From Alnus glutinosa (lineage: Eukaryota; Streptophyta; Magnoliopsida; Fagales; Betulaceae): DNA of 64,000 nucleotides. Location: positions 38,195,120-38,259,119 of the forward strand of contig NC_084887.1 in the NCBI RefSeq assembly GCF_958979055.1, in the 5' to 3' direction. The notes under the pieces were generated by a model. It had not been told where the DNA came from and did no database searches. It saw only the letters and a list, made by a program, of their open reading frames with translations. The position numbers and the translations under genes are program-made. Below are positions 36,304 to 47,776 of this stretch, in pieces (position 1 is the first letter of the stretch; every line of letters starts with the position of its first letter).

Positions 36304-37474
36304 GGAGAACCCGGCCCTAAACTTCACCCCTCAGAAAACATGTAACACTCCGGTTTCATATTGAGAAGAGATGAATAATTCACATAGAGTGAGTAGTTTA
36401 TAAAGATATTCATTGATACTAAGTCACATATTGCTTAGTTATTTGGTGAAACTGGACTTTATAAGGGATTCTAGAAAAGCTTCAAATTGACTAGTCCTTT
36501 TGAGGTGATAGCGCAGATTTGACTAGCATTTTTCATTAGGTAGTTACAAATGATATCAAAGCCACCTAGTAACGCCAAATCATATGATACTGGAGCACCG
36601 CATGACGTAGCCTTGACGCGAACGTTAGAAATTTAAGGAGGAGAGTTTGTAACACCCCAATCCCATATTGGAAATAGATGAATAACTCACATAGAGTGAA
36701 TGATCTATAAAGATACTTATGAGTGCTAAGTCTCACATTGCTTAGTTAGTAGGTGAAACTGGGTTTTATAAGAAATTCTAAGAAAGCTCCAAATTAACTA
36801 GTTCTTTTAGGGTGATAGTGCAGATCTGACTAGTGATTTTTCCTGAGTCGTTACAAAACAGATCTAAGGCTGCTCTTTCCTCCTCTTCTTTTTCCTTTCT
36901 ACTCCCTACTCTTACCTTCTCCCTCCCATTTTGGTTTTTCTTTTGCTTATAGGTGTTCTCCAACTATATCAGCAATTTTGGCATCTTCATTGTGCATCCA
37001 TCCATCTACCTCCATAATGTGTCGTTCATCTCCTCCCTGGTTGCTGCTATTTGCTGGTTGTGTTTTTGCTTTGAATAAGAGTTTTTTTTTTTTATCTTTA
37101 AATTTGCCATCATGAGCGATTTATGGGATGAATATTAGTCAGGTGTGATAGATTATCTCTTACTGCCTTGATAGTTCGGTGTGAGGGGTTATCTCTCACG
37201 GCCGGTTTAAATAAATTTTTAAGATATTTGGCTACCATTGTCTAAATCTAATATGCTCGGAGCAGAACTACTCTTTAACTATTTTTGTACATGGATTAAC
37301 AGAAGTTGGAAGTCATAGATAACATTTTATTGTAAGTATTTTGTTTGTATCTATGACCATATCATAGCATGTGGCTATGATTTTGCAAAGCTTTATGCCG
37401 TGTGATGTAAGAGCTTTATGCTCGTGATCTTTGATCAATGAAATACTCAGATCTTTCGTTCAAAAAGAAAAAAA
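36304..37474 (+). mobile_element. Non-coding non-LTR retroelement, copy 2, with nested TRIM
   Basis: Bounded by 13-bp target duplications ATTGATTTTACTG (36291-36303 and 37475-37487) and ending in an A-rich tail. The paralogous segment at about 48055-48070 has a single ATTGATTTTACCG and no insert. Without the TRIM it is about 651 bp. It matches the copy at 19327-19959 from CCGGCCCTAAACTTCACCCC to GATCAATGAAATACTCAGATC. No coding capacity, so it must have been copied by another element's machinery. Confidence 0.75.
36341..36855 (+). mobile_element. TRIM element nested in the non-LTR copy
   Basis: Two 208-bp LTRs, 36341-36548 and 36648-36855, both TGTAACAC...TTACA, flank a 99-bp interior. The interior begins with TGATATCAAAGCCA (primer site for initiator-Met tRNA) and ends with the purine tract AAGGAGGAGAG. 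Target duplication AAACA at 36336-36340 and 36856-36860. Non-coding, so dependent on other elements. The LTRs differ at very roughly one base in six, mostly C/T and G/A, so it is old. Confidence 0.85.
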
Positions 37475-37497
37475 ATTGATTTTACTGTTAATATTGG

Positions 37498-37664
37498 TGA
37501 TAATTATAAATGTACATTAAGTATTTATCAAGTGTCCATAAAAAAATGAGATAGCTTTTAAAATCATCATTTGATCAAAATCACCAATTGATCAATCATA
37601 TCCCCCATGGTGATTTTAAAAGCCACCTCATTTTTTAATGGACACTTAATGTACATTTAGAATT
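37498..37664. repeat. Foldback MITE
   Basis: Left end ATAATTATAAATGTACATTAAGT and right end ACTTAATGTACATTTAGAATTA are near inverse complements. TGTCCATAAAAAAATGAG and CATTTTTTAATGGACA pair further in. Related sequence is present in the duplicated segment at about 48080-48230 and again near 48425-48545. Confidence 0.5.
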
Positions 37665-37730
37665 ACTCAACTAATGTATGGCACTGGATCGAGTTATGTT
37701 TATTGGGCAACTTTTGTACAACTCTAACAA

Positions 37731-37763
<33 letters not shown>

Positions 37764-37833
37764 TATGATCAACCAATAGATCTGTTTTCCTACATGTGGG
37801 TCTTAAATATCCAATGGGCCTTGATACCTACAC

Positions 37834-38138
37834 AACAACACCACAACAATTCCACAACACTCCCTCACATGGGCGTGGGGCCCAGTGTGTGTGGAGTCCA
37901 CCCCATATAAGAGGGTGTTGTGCAATTGTTGTGGTGTTATTGTAAATTTATCATTTTCCATATCCAATAGTTAATCTTAAAAAAAGTTATTAGAGTTGTA
38001 CAAAAATTATGCAATAAACATTATTGTACAACACCAATACAACAATTGTACAACAACCCCTCATATGAGGGTGGGCTCCAGTATGTAAGACCCACCCTCA
38101 TGTAAGGGATTGTTGTACAGTTGTTGTATTGGTATTGT
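37834..38138. repeat. Two adjacent palindromic foldback elements
   Basis: 37834-37940: AACACCACAACAATTCCACA pairs with GTGCAATTGTTGTGGTGTT. 38025-38138: TACAACACCAATACAACAA pairs with GTTGTTGTATTGGTATTGTA. Both have a central CCCTCA...GGGTGGG/GGGCCCAGT block and would form long hairpins. A diverged relative is at about 55708-55905. Confidence 0.55.
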
Positions 38139-38695
38139 AAATCTAACATTTTCCATCATTTAAACATAATATCACTTTATTTAAAATTTACATAATATAA
38201 TAATATATACATAATTAGATTTATAAAATTTTAACTGAACTAAAAACTGAATTTTTGATGAATAATTAGTGTTTATTTTGTTGACTTGCAGTTTGAAAGT
38301 TCTGATTCTCACTCCGATCTGAAGAAAAGCACACAAAAACCCTAGTCCACACGTAATTGCTCTTCTAATAGCTTGGAATCCAATCGCTGCGATCTCACGC
38401 TCATTTGATCTCTAATGTCAGAGAAATGGCGGTTTCTGTGGTGCGGTTCCCGATCTTCCTCATAATAAGAGTGATTGGCGTGATGGTTGCCGCTCTGGTG
38501 CTGACCTGGACCCTCCATTACAGAGGAGGCTTGGCTCTTGTCTCCGACAACAAAGATCTCATCTTCAACGTACTATCTCACCCATTTTCAGACTTCTCTA
38601 ATTAGTTGGTAGCTTTTTGTGGTTAAGAAGATTAGGTTGGTGAATCTATTGTTGTAATGTAACTTTATAGATCCATCCTGTTCTAATGGTGATCG

Positions 38696-39212
38696 TGTTA
38701 TGCGCAGGGAAGCGTTCCTGAGATAGGGGAAGATTGTCTGAAAGAAAGAGAGGATGGGGGAGAAGTTTCAGGAGGAGTAACGTGGCAGTAAGGGAAGAGA
38801 AGTGTGGAAGTTGTAGTGGCAGTAGGGGAAGAGAAGTGTGGAAGTTGTAAACGTGGACCATTACCTATAAAGTGGGACACGTGGAGCAGTAATTAATAGA
38901 GGTTAGAAGTAGTGTATTAGTGGGGTTAGTTGCTTTATGTATGGGGTTAATATAGTCGTGGGTAACTGGCCGGTTAGTGGCCAGCAGTTATGTTTTAGCA
39001 TTTCTGTAATTAGTAGCATTTCTGTAATTAGGATTTAAAGGAGTCTTTGGCAGCTTAATGAGATATCCAGAATTTCATCCAACATCTTGTGTCTCTTGAA
39101 CCGTGTGTTAGAGAACAAGTTCTCAGCTTAAACCGTGAGTTTAGTGTGAGAAGGGAGAGAGTTTGGAAAGGAGAGTTACTCTATTCAGCCTTAAACAGTT
39201 CTGTCCATAACA
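38696..39212 (+). repeat. 5' LTR of the chromovirus
   Basis: 517 bp, starts TGTTATGCGCAGGG and ends CTGTCCATAACA. Nearly identical to 43917-44433. Contains an internal short duplication, the GGAAGAGAAGTGTGGAAGTT block occurring twice. Confidence 0.92.
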
Positions 39213-42200
39213 AGTGGTATCAGAGCACCGTTCTTGCGACCATGGCCGAGGGTACCAGAGTTTCGCAGCTAGCGGAGAGTTTAGCTAAACTCAGGGACGA
39301 CCACTTGGAGTTCAAAACCCGCACCACTGCATTTCAAGACAATACGTCCGCATCTCTCAAACGTGCCGACGAGTTCCAGACCAGCACTCAAGCCACCCTT
39401 GAGAAGATCCTCAAGCAACTACACGCACGGGACAAAGACAAAGATCCTGTGCCGACCAACAAAGACAGTGAACCCAACAAAGACAAAGATCATGTGCAGC
39501 CCAACAATGAAAAAGAACTTGTCTTAGGAGGAACGAGTGGCAGCAAAGACCCCATTGACGTGGAGTCCACAGTTGTTACGGAGGGAGGAGGAATTCAGGC
39601 CAAAGCGGTTCAGTTGGAGTTCCCAAAGTTCGATGGGGCTGATCCAAGCGACTGGGTTCTTAAAGCTCAACAATTCTTTTCTTATGGACAGATTGCAGAA
39701 AACCAAAAGGTTCCCATATCGGCATTTCACATGGAGGGGAGAGCTTTACAGTGGTATAATTGGTTAATGGAGTCAGCTCCAGTAGCCAATTGGGAGGAGT
39801 TTGTAGTGGCTCTCAAGACCAGATTTGCTCCATCAACTTATGATGATCCTGTAGGAGCCTTCACTAAGCTCTTACAATCATCAACGGTGGAAGATTATCA
39901 ATACCAGTTCGAAATCTTGTCTAACAAGATACCTGGCATGACAGAAGCGTTTAAAGTCAGTTCTTTCATTAGTGGGCTGAAAGAGGAAGTCAGGATCATG
40001 GTGACTATGCTCAAACCCCCAAACCTGCCTGCAGCATTTGGATTGGCTAGGCTGCAAGAAGAGGAAGTTTGGAGAAGAAATAGAAGTACGAGAGCACCCC
40101 CTTGGGGTCCCACCCAATCCCTCAGCAGTAAACCATCCTATCCTAAACCGCCTGTCCCTCTCACCTTCTCCAAGCCACCCAATCCAATTTTCCCCACACT
40201 AGGCCGAAGCCCCGGCTTCAATTTACCTTACCCCAACCGACCCACACCATACCCAAACACCATGACAAAACGTCCCAACCTACCCATTAGACGGATTTCT
40301 CCAAATCAAATGCAGGAACGCCGGGAAAAAGGGCTATGTTATTACTGTGACGACAAGTACCACATAGGTCACAAGTGTAGTAGGCCCAAAGTCTACTTGC
40401 TAGAAGGGTTGGAGATTGAAGAAGGGGCTGTACCAGCAGAGCAGGAAGGGCAAATAGTGGAAGGAGAAACGTTGGAAGCACCTGAAGAGGAAGGGGAGTT
40501 GCTGGAAATTTCCCTCCATGCAATTGTGGGAGCCCCGGCACCTAAAACTATGAGGTTGATTGGCTATATCAACAATCTAGCAGTGGTGATTCTCATTGAC
40601 ACAGGGAGTACTCATAGTTTTTTTAGATCCAGATGTAGCAAAGAAGGCCAAACTGCCAGCCCATGAAGGGAGGAAGCTGTCAGTTAAAGTAGCCAATGGA
40701 GATTCGGTTCCTTGCCAAGGTTACTGTGCAGCAGTCCAGGTATCTATACAGGGTCATTCCTTTAGCCCTAAACTCTATTTGCTTACACTAGGAGGTTGTA
40801 GCTTGGTATTGGGAGTGGATTGGTTGAGACTCCTAGGACCTATTCTATGGGATTTTGTGGACCTTACCATGAAATTCCAGCACAAAGGGCAGGAAGTGCA
40901 ACTACAGGGAATGAGGCAAGCTGAATCTACCTTAGAGGAGGCCAAATCTGTTTTCAAAAACTGTGGCACCCCCTGTAAAGGAATCTGGGTACAGCTGGTG
41001 AGGGCAGAGAATTCCAAAACAACCACCAATTTTCATCCAGCCATTCAGCAACTCCTACAATTATTCAAAGGTGTTTTTGAGGAGTCCACAGGGATGCCGC
41101 CAGCCAGGAGCCATGATCACAAGATTAATCTCCTAGAGGGAACTCAGCCCACGTGTGTAAGACCCTACCGGTACCCTTACTACCAAAAGGAGGAAATAGA
41201 AAGGCAGGTGAGGGATATGCTGAATTCAGGGGTGATCCGGCCTAGCCAGAGTCCATACTCTTCTCCGGTCCTGTTGGTTAGAAAAGCAGATGGCAGCTGG
41301 CGAATGTGTGTAGACTACCGAGCACTCAACAAAGCAACGGTAAAAGATAAGTATCCCATTCCCAATATTGATGAATTATTAGATGAGCTGCATGGGGCCG
41401 TGATTTTCTCTAAATTAGATCTAAGGTCGGGATACCATCAAATCAGGATGGACCCCCATGATATACCTAAGACTGCTTTTAGAACACATGAAGGCCACTA
41501 CGAATTCCTTGTAATGCCTTTTGGCCTCACCAACGCCCCATCTACCTTCCAAAGTCTCATGAATGACCTTTTTAAGCCCTATTTAAGAAAGTTTGTACTA
41601 GTGTTCTTTGATGATATTCTCATTTACAGCAAAAGCTTCACAGACCACCTGAAACATTTAAAGTGGGCTATGGAAATTCTAAGAACCAACCAGCTATTTG
41701 CTAAGCTATCCAAATGTGCCTTTGGTAAACAAGAAGTGGAGTACCTAGGACACCTAATCTCGGAGGAAGGGGTAAAAGCTGATCCTGCAAAAATCACTGC
41801 CATGACTAATTGGCCAATTCCTAAAACCACAAAGGCTTTGAGGGGGTTTCTCGGCCTAACAGGATACTATAGGAAATTTGTACAGGGGTATGGAGGGATT
41901 GCTGCCCCTCTCACTAGCCTGCTAAGAAAAGAATCCTTCCAGTGGAATGAAGGGGCCAATTCGGCCTTCAACAAGTTGAAGGAGGCCATGACAACCCCTC
42001 CTGTTCTGAGGCTACCTGATTTCTCAAAACCATTCCTAAAAGAATGTGATGCATCTGGAGAGGGTTTGGGGGCTGTTCTAATGCAGGAAGGAAGGTCTTT
42101 AGCCTACTACAGCCACGGGTTAAAGGGGAGGAACCTGTTATTATCAACGTATGAAAAGGAGCTGCTGGCCTTGGTCTCAGCAGTACAGAAGTGGAGGCAC

Positions 42201-43916
42201 TACCTCTTGGGGCATAAATTTAAAGTCAAAACAGACCAGCAAGCTTTGAAGCACCTTCTCCAGCAGAGAATGGGTACTCCGACTCAGCAAAGGTGGGTTT
42301 CTAAATTGTTAGGGTTTGATTTTGAAGTGGAATATAAACAGGGCAAGGAGAATAAAGCAGCAGATGCACTATCCAGAATTCATTCCACTAATCAACAGGC
42401 AGTCATGCAAGAAGATGAGACACACAGTCACACAGCACACAATCATGCAATCAGTACAAGCAATCCAACATGGGTAGAAGAGTTAAAGAAAGCTTATCCA
42501 GAGGATCCCACAATCCAAGAGCTGCTACAGCAATATCAACAGGGAGAGTTAGATACTGGGAAATATCATCTCCAGCATGATATCCTTTTTTACAAGGGCA
42601 GAATCCATTTGGGGTCCATGGAGCCAGTCCAGCAGCAGATGCTGCACCAATTTCACAGTACTCCATTAGCAGGACGCATGGGGGTACATAAAACTTTATC
42701 TAGAATTAAGAGAGAATTCTACTGGCCTGGATTAAGGGCCGCTGTCAGGGCCTACGTCAGAGAATGTGATGTCTGTCAGAGAAATAAATCAGAAACACTA
42801 CATCCTGCGGGTCTCCTACAACCCCTACCAATTCCAGACCGCATTTGGACTGAGATCAGTATGGATTTTGTAGAGGGACTGCCGAGTTCACTGGGAAGGA
42901 ACGTTATCATGGTGGTGGTGGACCGTTTGAGCAAATATGCTCACTTTGTCGCTCTTACACATCCCTACACAGCAAGCACAGTGGCGAGGGTGTTCATGGA
43001 TAACATCTTCAAGCTGCATGGAATGCCAAATACCATTGTAAGTGATCGTGACCCTATCTTTACTAGCAATTTCTGGCAGGAAATATTCAAGTTAAGCGGT
43101 ACCGAGCTCCTCATGAGCTCGGCCTACCATCCTCAAACCGATGGACAAACCGAAATCATGAACAAAGGGCTAGAGGGTTACCTTCGCAGTTTTTCGGGGG
43201 ACCGACCAAAGGACTGGGCAAAATGGTTGGCCTTGGCAGAATGGGCGTACAACACGTCTACCCACACCTCCACCAAACTTAGCCCCTTCGAAGTGGTGTA
43301 CGGCCAGCCACCTCCTCGATTGCTACCATATGAGTCCGGAGCCACTCGTGTCCACACAGTTGATGAAGAACTAAAGAGCCGTGACTACATCTTAGCTCTC
43401 ATTAAGGAGAACCTGCGGGATGCACAATCCAAGATGAAATTTTTTGCAGATCAAAAACGCACTGACCGAACATTCGAAGTTGGCGATTGGGTTTACCTGA
43501 GGCTCAGGCCGTACCGCCAAATGTCGGTGTCCACCCGCCGGAACCTCAAGCTCTCTCCAAGGTACTATGGGCCGTTTCAGATAATTTACCGAGTCGGAAA
43601 AGTGGCGTACAAGCTGGATCTTCCAACAGAGTCAAAAATCTTTCCCATTTTCCATGTCTCTAGCCTGAAGAAAACTTTGGGAGAACGGATCCACCCAAAT
43701 CCCCAACTGCCGGAGGTCACTGACAACGGAACCCTAGCTCCAACACCCGAGTGTGTCCTCCAACGAAGATTGAAAAGGAAACGGAACCGAGCTGCAGTGG
43801 AAGTGTTACTTAAATGGCAGGGAGCATCGGAAGAAGAGGCTACTTGGGAGGACTTGGAGGATTTGTGCAGAAAATTTCCGGACCTTGCGGGCAAGGTCTT
43901 TTGAGGGGAAGGGCCG

Positions 43917-44433
43917 TGTTATGCGCAGGGAAGCGTTCCTGAGATAGGGGAAGATTGTCTGAAAGAAAGAGAGGATGGGGGAGAAGTTTCAGGAGGAGTA
44001 ACGTGGCAGTAGGGGAAGAGAAGTGTGGAAGTTGTAGTGGCAGTAGGGGAAGAGAAGTGTGGAAGTTGTAAACGTGGACCATTACCTATAAAGTGGGACA
44101 CGTGGAGCAGTAATTAATAGAGGTTAGAAGTAGTGTATTAGTGGGGTTAGTTGCTTTATGTATGGGGTTAATATAGTCGTGGGTAACTGGCCGGTTAGTG
44201 GCCAGCAGTTATGTTTTAGCATTTCTGTAATTAGTAGCATTTCTGTAATTAGGATTTAAAGGAGTCTTTGGCAGCTTAATGAGATATCCAGAATTTCATC
44301 CAACATCTTGTGTCTCTTGAACCGTGTGTTAGAGAACAAGTTCTCAGCTTAAACCGTGAGTTTAGTGTGAGAAGGGAGAGAGTTTGGAAAGGAGAGTTAC
44401 TCTATTCAGCCTTAAACAGTTCTGTCCATAACA
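43917..44433 (+). repeat. 3' LTR of the chromovirus
   Basis: 517 bp copy of 38696-39212, preceded by the purine tract and followed by the GATCG target duplication. Confidence 0.92.
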
Positions 44434-44472
44434 GATCGGGCTACTTCTATTAAATGGCGAAGGTAAATGTAA

Positions 44473-45013
44473 ATTCTCTTGCTCTCTCAAGATTGTCATG
44501 TAAGAAGAATTTTTCTTAACATGAAGGTCCAGACCCTCGAGAAGAAACTTTTGAACCCTAGACAAGTCATAGTTTGGATTCAGAATTATTTTATATTTAA
44601 TATTTCTTCCGAAAGAAAAATGAATTTGCAAAACACCAACGAGACAACAGAGGGGCTTGCTTCCACACTGCTCCTGTGATTTAAAGGTATACCAAAAGCC
44701 AATTTGGCAGCCCATTGAGCTGTTGCATGAACAAGCTATGCCCTAATAAGGCTTCAACATCAAAAACCATTTTTCGTTTATGCAAAAATGCTCAAAAGCT
44801 TCAACATCAACTTCAACCCTCTTTTGATGAGACCAACACTAAAGTAATAGCCTTTTCTGAAAACTTGGGAGGAACAAACAGAACATAAATGATATTTTGT
44901 TAAAATCTTGATCAATACATCCATTTGGTGACAAGAACTTACCCTGAAATTAAATATGGAATAAAAGTACAACTCTCGGTTACCTGTGAATCATAACAAT
45001 ATACAAATTGTGC
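44473..45013. other. Region between the duplicated fragment and the b561 3' end
   Basis: Unique sequence after the inverted copy ends. It includes the presumed 3' UTR of the minus-strand b561 gene. No gene recognised. Confidence 0.4.
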
Positions 45014-46735
45014 CTATTCTGTTAGTCCTTTGTGGGCATCAAATATGCCATTGGCAGGAGTAACAGTTGCAAGAGTAACAAAACCACCCAGGACAACGAT
45101 CAAAATACCCAAAGAGTTGACCAGCAAAGCCTCTGTCGAATAGCGTGATATTACCTGACTGGTTTGAAGAAATGTGGCCTTTTCTAAAATACCAGTAGTA
45201 GCAGTAGCAATGGCAAGAGCATATATATAAACCCCGAAGAACACATGCCACGGTAGCAGGGTTACTCTGCTATTTCTTGAGCCACCTGGATACCAAAAGG
45301 TTGCAAATCCAGCAGCCCACTAAGCAAAAGAAATGTGTGAAAGAAATTAGAGTATTGTGATTGCAGGAACCGAGTTCACAAGAAAAATAATATACTAGTA
45401 ATGAAAAAGAGGTCAGAATCATGAAAAAAGACCTGAATGCAAAAGAGGAGAAGGCAGGCCAGGCCCAACCATGAATGCAGGCTGTAAAAATTGTCAATCC
45501 CCTTATCATTGTGGAACTTTAGAGCAGCCCACACACCAATGATGCTTAAACAGCAAGCAAGGAATTGTAATGTGAGATGAACTAATTTTCTGGAGTTCTT
45601 CGTTCCTGTAACTGTCTTGTATGCAAGCATGGCTGCACAAAACCCATACCAAAATCAACTACAAAAGAATTCTTGAAAAACCAGCATTCCAGAAAATATT
45701 GCTTACTCCAAAATTAAAGATAGTTATGTATTATGAGATATATACAAGGTCATGAATTTCAGAATACAAGAAGAATAGGAGAAGAATGAAATTCTCTAAA
45801 TCCATGTCTTGCATAAAAGAATTACATTTCAATTTCAGTCTCTCTTTAAAGAGAGAGATAAAGCATACTCATACTGTTTTACTGCAATATGATAAATAAC
45901 TTCCTTCATCCAGAAACATTACCAAACAAGAAAATGCCAGCTTCTGTTTCTTTAGTTTAGGACAATAAGGAGTAATCAAGAATCAACCAGAGAATATAAA
46001 CATATTAAGAAAAATCTCTTACTACAAAACCTTTTGCATCCTTTTTTTTTTTTTTTTTTTTTTTTTTCTGATTGGTAAATTACACGTGCAACAAGTGTTG
46101 AACCCATGACCACACCCTCTGGCCTCTACCCATTCTTATGAAGAGAGGAGCCTGACTATATTCAAACATGTTTCAACGAATGCCACCATGAAAGGACAAT
46201 AATCTCTTCACTGCAATTGGCATTACAAGACAGAGTACTCCTTCAGGGCAAGACTTGAGCTTACGCTGCTTAATGGGATTCATCCATTACTCTTCTTCTA
46301 CACAATTACTAAGCAAAAAGAACTAGATCGAAGAGACCAAAAATTAACCATAGGTCTCGCCCTATCTCTCAAAAGGTCCGTTAAAACTAATTAAACAGCT
46401 AAACCCAACCCACCAAAAAAAAAAAAAAAAAAATGTACATTTACCTTCGCCATTTAATAGAAGTAGACCGATCACCATTAGAACAGGATGGACCTATAAA
46501 GTCACATTACAAAAATAGATTCACCAACCTAATCTTCTTAACCACAAAAAGCTGCCAACTAAGAGAAATCTGAAAATGGGCGAGAGAGTACGTTGAAGAT
46601 GAGATCTTTGTTGTCGGAGACAAGAGCCAAGCCTCCTCTGTAATGGAGGGTCCAGGTCAGCACCAGAGCGGCGACCATCACGCCAATCACTCTTATTATG
46701 AGGAAGATCGGGAACCGCACCACAGGAACCGCCAT
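45014..46735 (-). CDS. Cytochrome b561, transmembrane ascorbate ferrireductase (CYBASC4-like)
   Basis: Four exons, transcript order 46735-46592, 46493-46445, 45632-45433, 45319-45014, giving 232 residues, the usual length. Six hydrophobic segments. The four haem-ligand histidines are H50 (VHPVLM), H83 (KLVHLTLQ), H117 (YSLHSWLG) and H156 (LPWHVFFG), placed to hold two b haems across the membrane. The family passes electrons from cytosolic ascorbate to ferric chelates or monodehydroascorbate on the far side, usually at the tonoplast or another endomembrane. LTWTLHYRGGLALVSDNKD and YPGGSRNSR are typical of the plant CYBASC4 subgroup. The start is the ATG in good context (GAGAAATGG). A TTG-initiated longer form (seven extra residues) was rejected. 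A partial inverted copy lies at 38426-44462. Confidence 0.92.
46035..46155 (-). repeat. Possible SINE in b561 intron 2
   Basis: On the minus strand, CATGGGTTCAACACTTGT resembles a tRNA-type B box and is followed about 25 bp later by AATTTACCAATCAG and a poly(A) tract (T run at about 46041-46067). No clear A box or target duplication was found, so this is tentative. Confidence 0.35.
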
Positions 46736-47776
46736 TTCTCTAACCTTAGAGATCAAATGAGCGTGAGATCGCAGCGATTGGATTCCAAGCTATTAGAAGA
46801 GCAATTACGTGTGGATTAGGGTTTTTGTGCGCTTTTCTTCAGATCGGAGTGAGAATCAGAACTTTCAAACTGCAAGACTGGCAATGTCAGCACGCTGTAC
46901 GCGTCAACCCATTTGGAAGTCACAGTTCTCTGAATTTCTATTGGTTGCCCTCACATTCTTTATCGACAAAATAAACACTAATTATTCATCAACCTGGATC
47001 AAAATGAGAAACTGTGCACTGACTTAGCTTTCTGGGGCAAAGAGCGTGATAGGGAGTGAAACCCTGGCTGGGTTCTGGGGTTTAGGCTTTGAGCGAGAGC
47101 CAAGGCCCAAGAGCAGAAACGTGGGCTGGGCTTATTACTTGGACTCTTTTGTTGAGGAAGGCCCATTGTGTAGGTTTATGGGTCGGATCCTTGCTTGAAA
47201 GTTTTATCACTTCTTTTTAAAAAAAAAAAAAAAAATTGGGAATAAGGGGAAGGGGGATAAATCTACACAACCTCGTTGAGAGAGCAAGAGGTTTTCACAT
47301 GAGTTTACAAACTTAATCTGATACATCTCATCCTACTGGCTTTGTTCAACCGGTGTGGGACAATTGGACAAACGCACTCACGCATTTCTTTGTTTTATCA
47401 CTAGTTGGAAATAGAAATAATATGTTTTTTAAATAAAAACCTTGTGAAGAGATTTCTCATAAATTATGTTTATTTGTTTGTAATTATAGATAAATTATTC
47501 AAAACATTATATGTTTTTATTAGATGAGCGTTACCTCAAATAATGTAAGATTTAAGATTTTTTTTTAAGTTCTTATTTTTTATGCTATCTAGAAGTAAAA
47601 TGCCATAAAGTTAGAGGTTTTAGATTATAGTTTATCATAATTTGAGTAATATTGGATTAGAGGGTAAGAAATTAAATCATAAACCATAAATCAATAATAT
47701 ATTTCTAAGAAGAAAAAAAAAAATGAAAACAGAATGATCCTGAATCAACAATTTAAGTAAAATTAACTATTATTTC
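46736..47776. other. b561 5' flank and intergenic region
   Basis: Holds the b561 leader and promoter. GGCCCA/TGGGCT-type motifs at about 47100-47165 resemble plant site II elements. The first about 135 bp are shared with the inverted copy, and a further block GATGAATAATTAGTGTTTATTTTG (minus strand near 46970-46993) is also shared. The plus-strand copy lacks about 85-90 bp between these. No other gene. Confidence 0.5.

Larger units (their letters stand above)
35713..38253 (+). repeat. Duplicated segment A (direct copy of 47777-48826)
   Basis: Non-coding DNA that aligns collinearly with 47777-48826, starting ATTTAAAATAGGATTTATTTG and running through AACGCAATGGGATCTTC and AATTTACATAAT-type sequence to ACTAAAAACTGA. 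This copy is longer because it received a MITE (35859-36148), a non-LTR element with a nested TRIM (36304-37474) and foldback sequences. It leads straight into the 5' flank of the truncated cytochrome b561 copy. Confidence 0.75.
38696..44433 (+). mobile_element. Young Ty3/Gypsy chromovirus, nearly whole
   Basis: LTRs 38696-39212 and 43917-44433, 517 bp each, TGTTATGCGC...CCATAACA, with one difference seen by eye. Primer site TGGTATCAGAGCAC starts at 39215, matching initiator-Met tRNA. Purine tract GAGGGGAAGGG precedes the 3' LTR. Parts: gag with CCHC-like knuckle (about 39240-40380), protease (about 40560-40850), reverse transcriptase and RNase H (about 41150-42370), integrase with zinc-binding and DDE regions (about 42590-43400), and a C-terminal chromodomain (about 43745-43890) that defines the chromovirus lineage. 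Looks almost complete with about one interruption of the reading frame. Target duplication GATCG. One difference in 517 bp implies insertion well under a million years ago at usual plant rates. Confidence 0.92.
38426..44462 (+). pseudogene. Truncated inverted copy of the cytochrome b561 gene, split by an LTR retrotransposon
   Basis: Exon 1 (38426-38569, 48 residues, MAVSVVRFPIFLIIRVIG...) and its intron are collinear with the complete gene at 45014-46735. Exon 2 is present as 38671-38695 plus 44439-44462, interrupted by the 5.7 kb chromovirus at GATCG (target duplication 38691-38695 / 44434-44438). The joined length, 49 bp, equals exon 2 of the intact gene. Similarity stops about 10 bp into the next intron (near 44472), so exons 3 and 4 were never included. 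The 5' UTR is also copied, from about 38280. It could still be transcribed but cannot make a b561 protein, lacking three of the four haem-ligand histidines. Confidence 0.85.

Noticed and set aside
36341-36855. Cassandra-type TRIM carrying 5S rRNA
   Set aside because: The LTRs contain no 5S rRNA A-box or C-box sequence; only the primer site and general TRIM layout fit.
46559-46756. Longer b561 N-terminus starting seven codons upstream
   Set aside because: It would begin at TTG. The next codon set has an ATG in good context, and family members start there.
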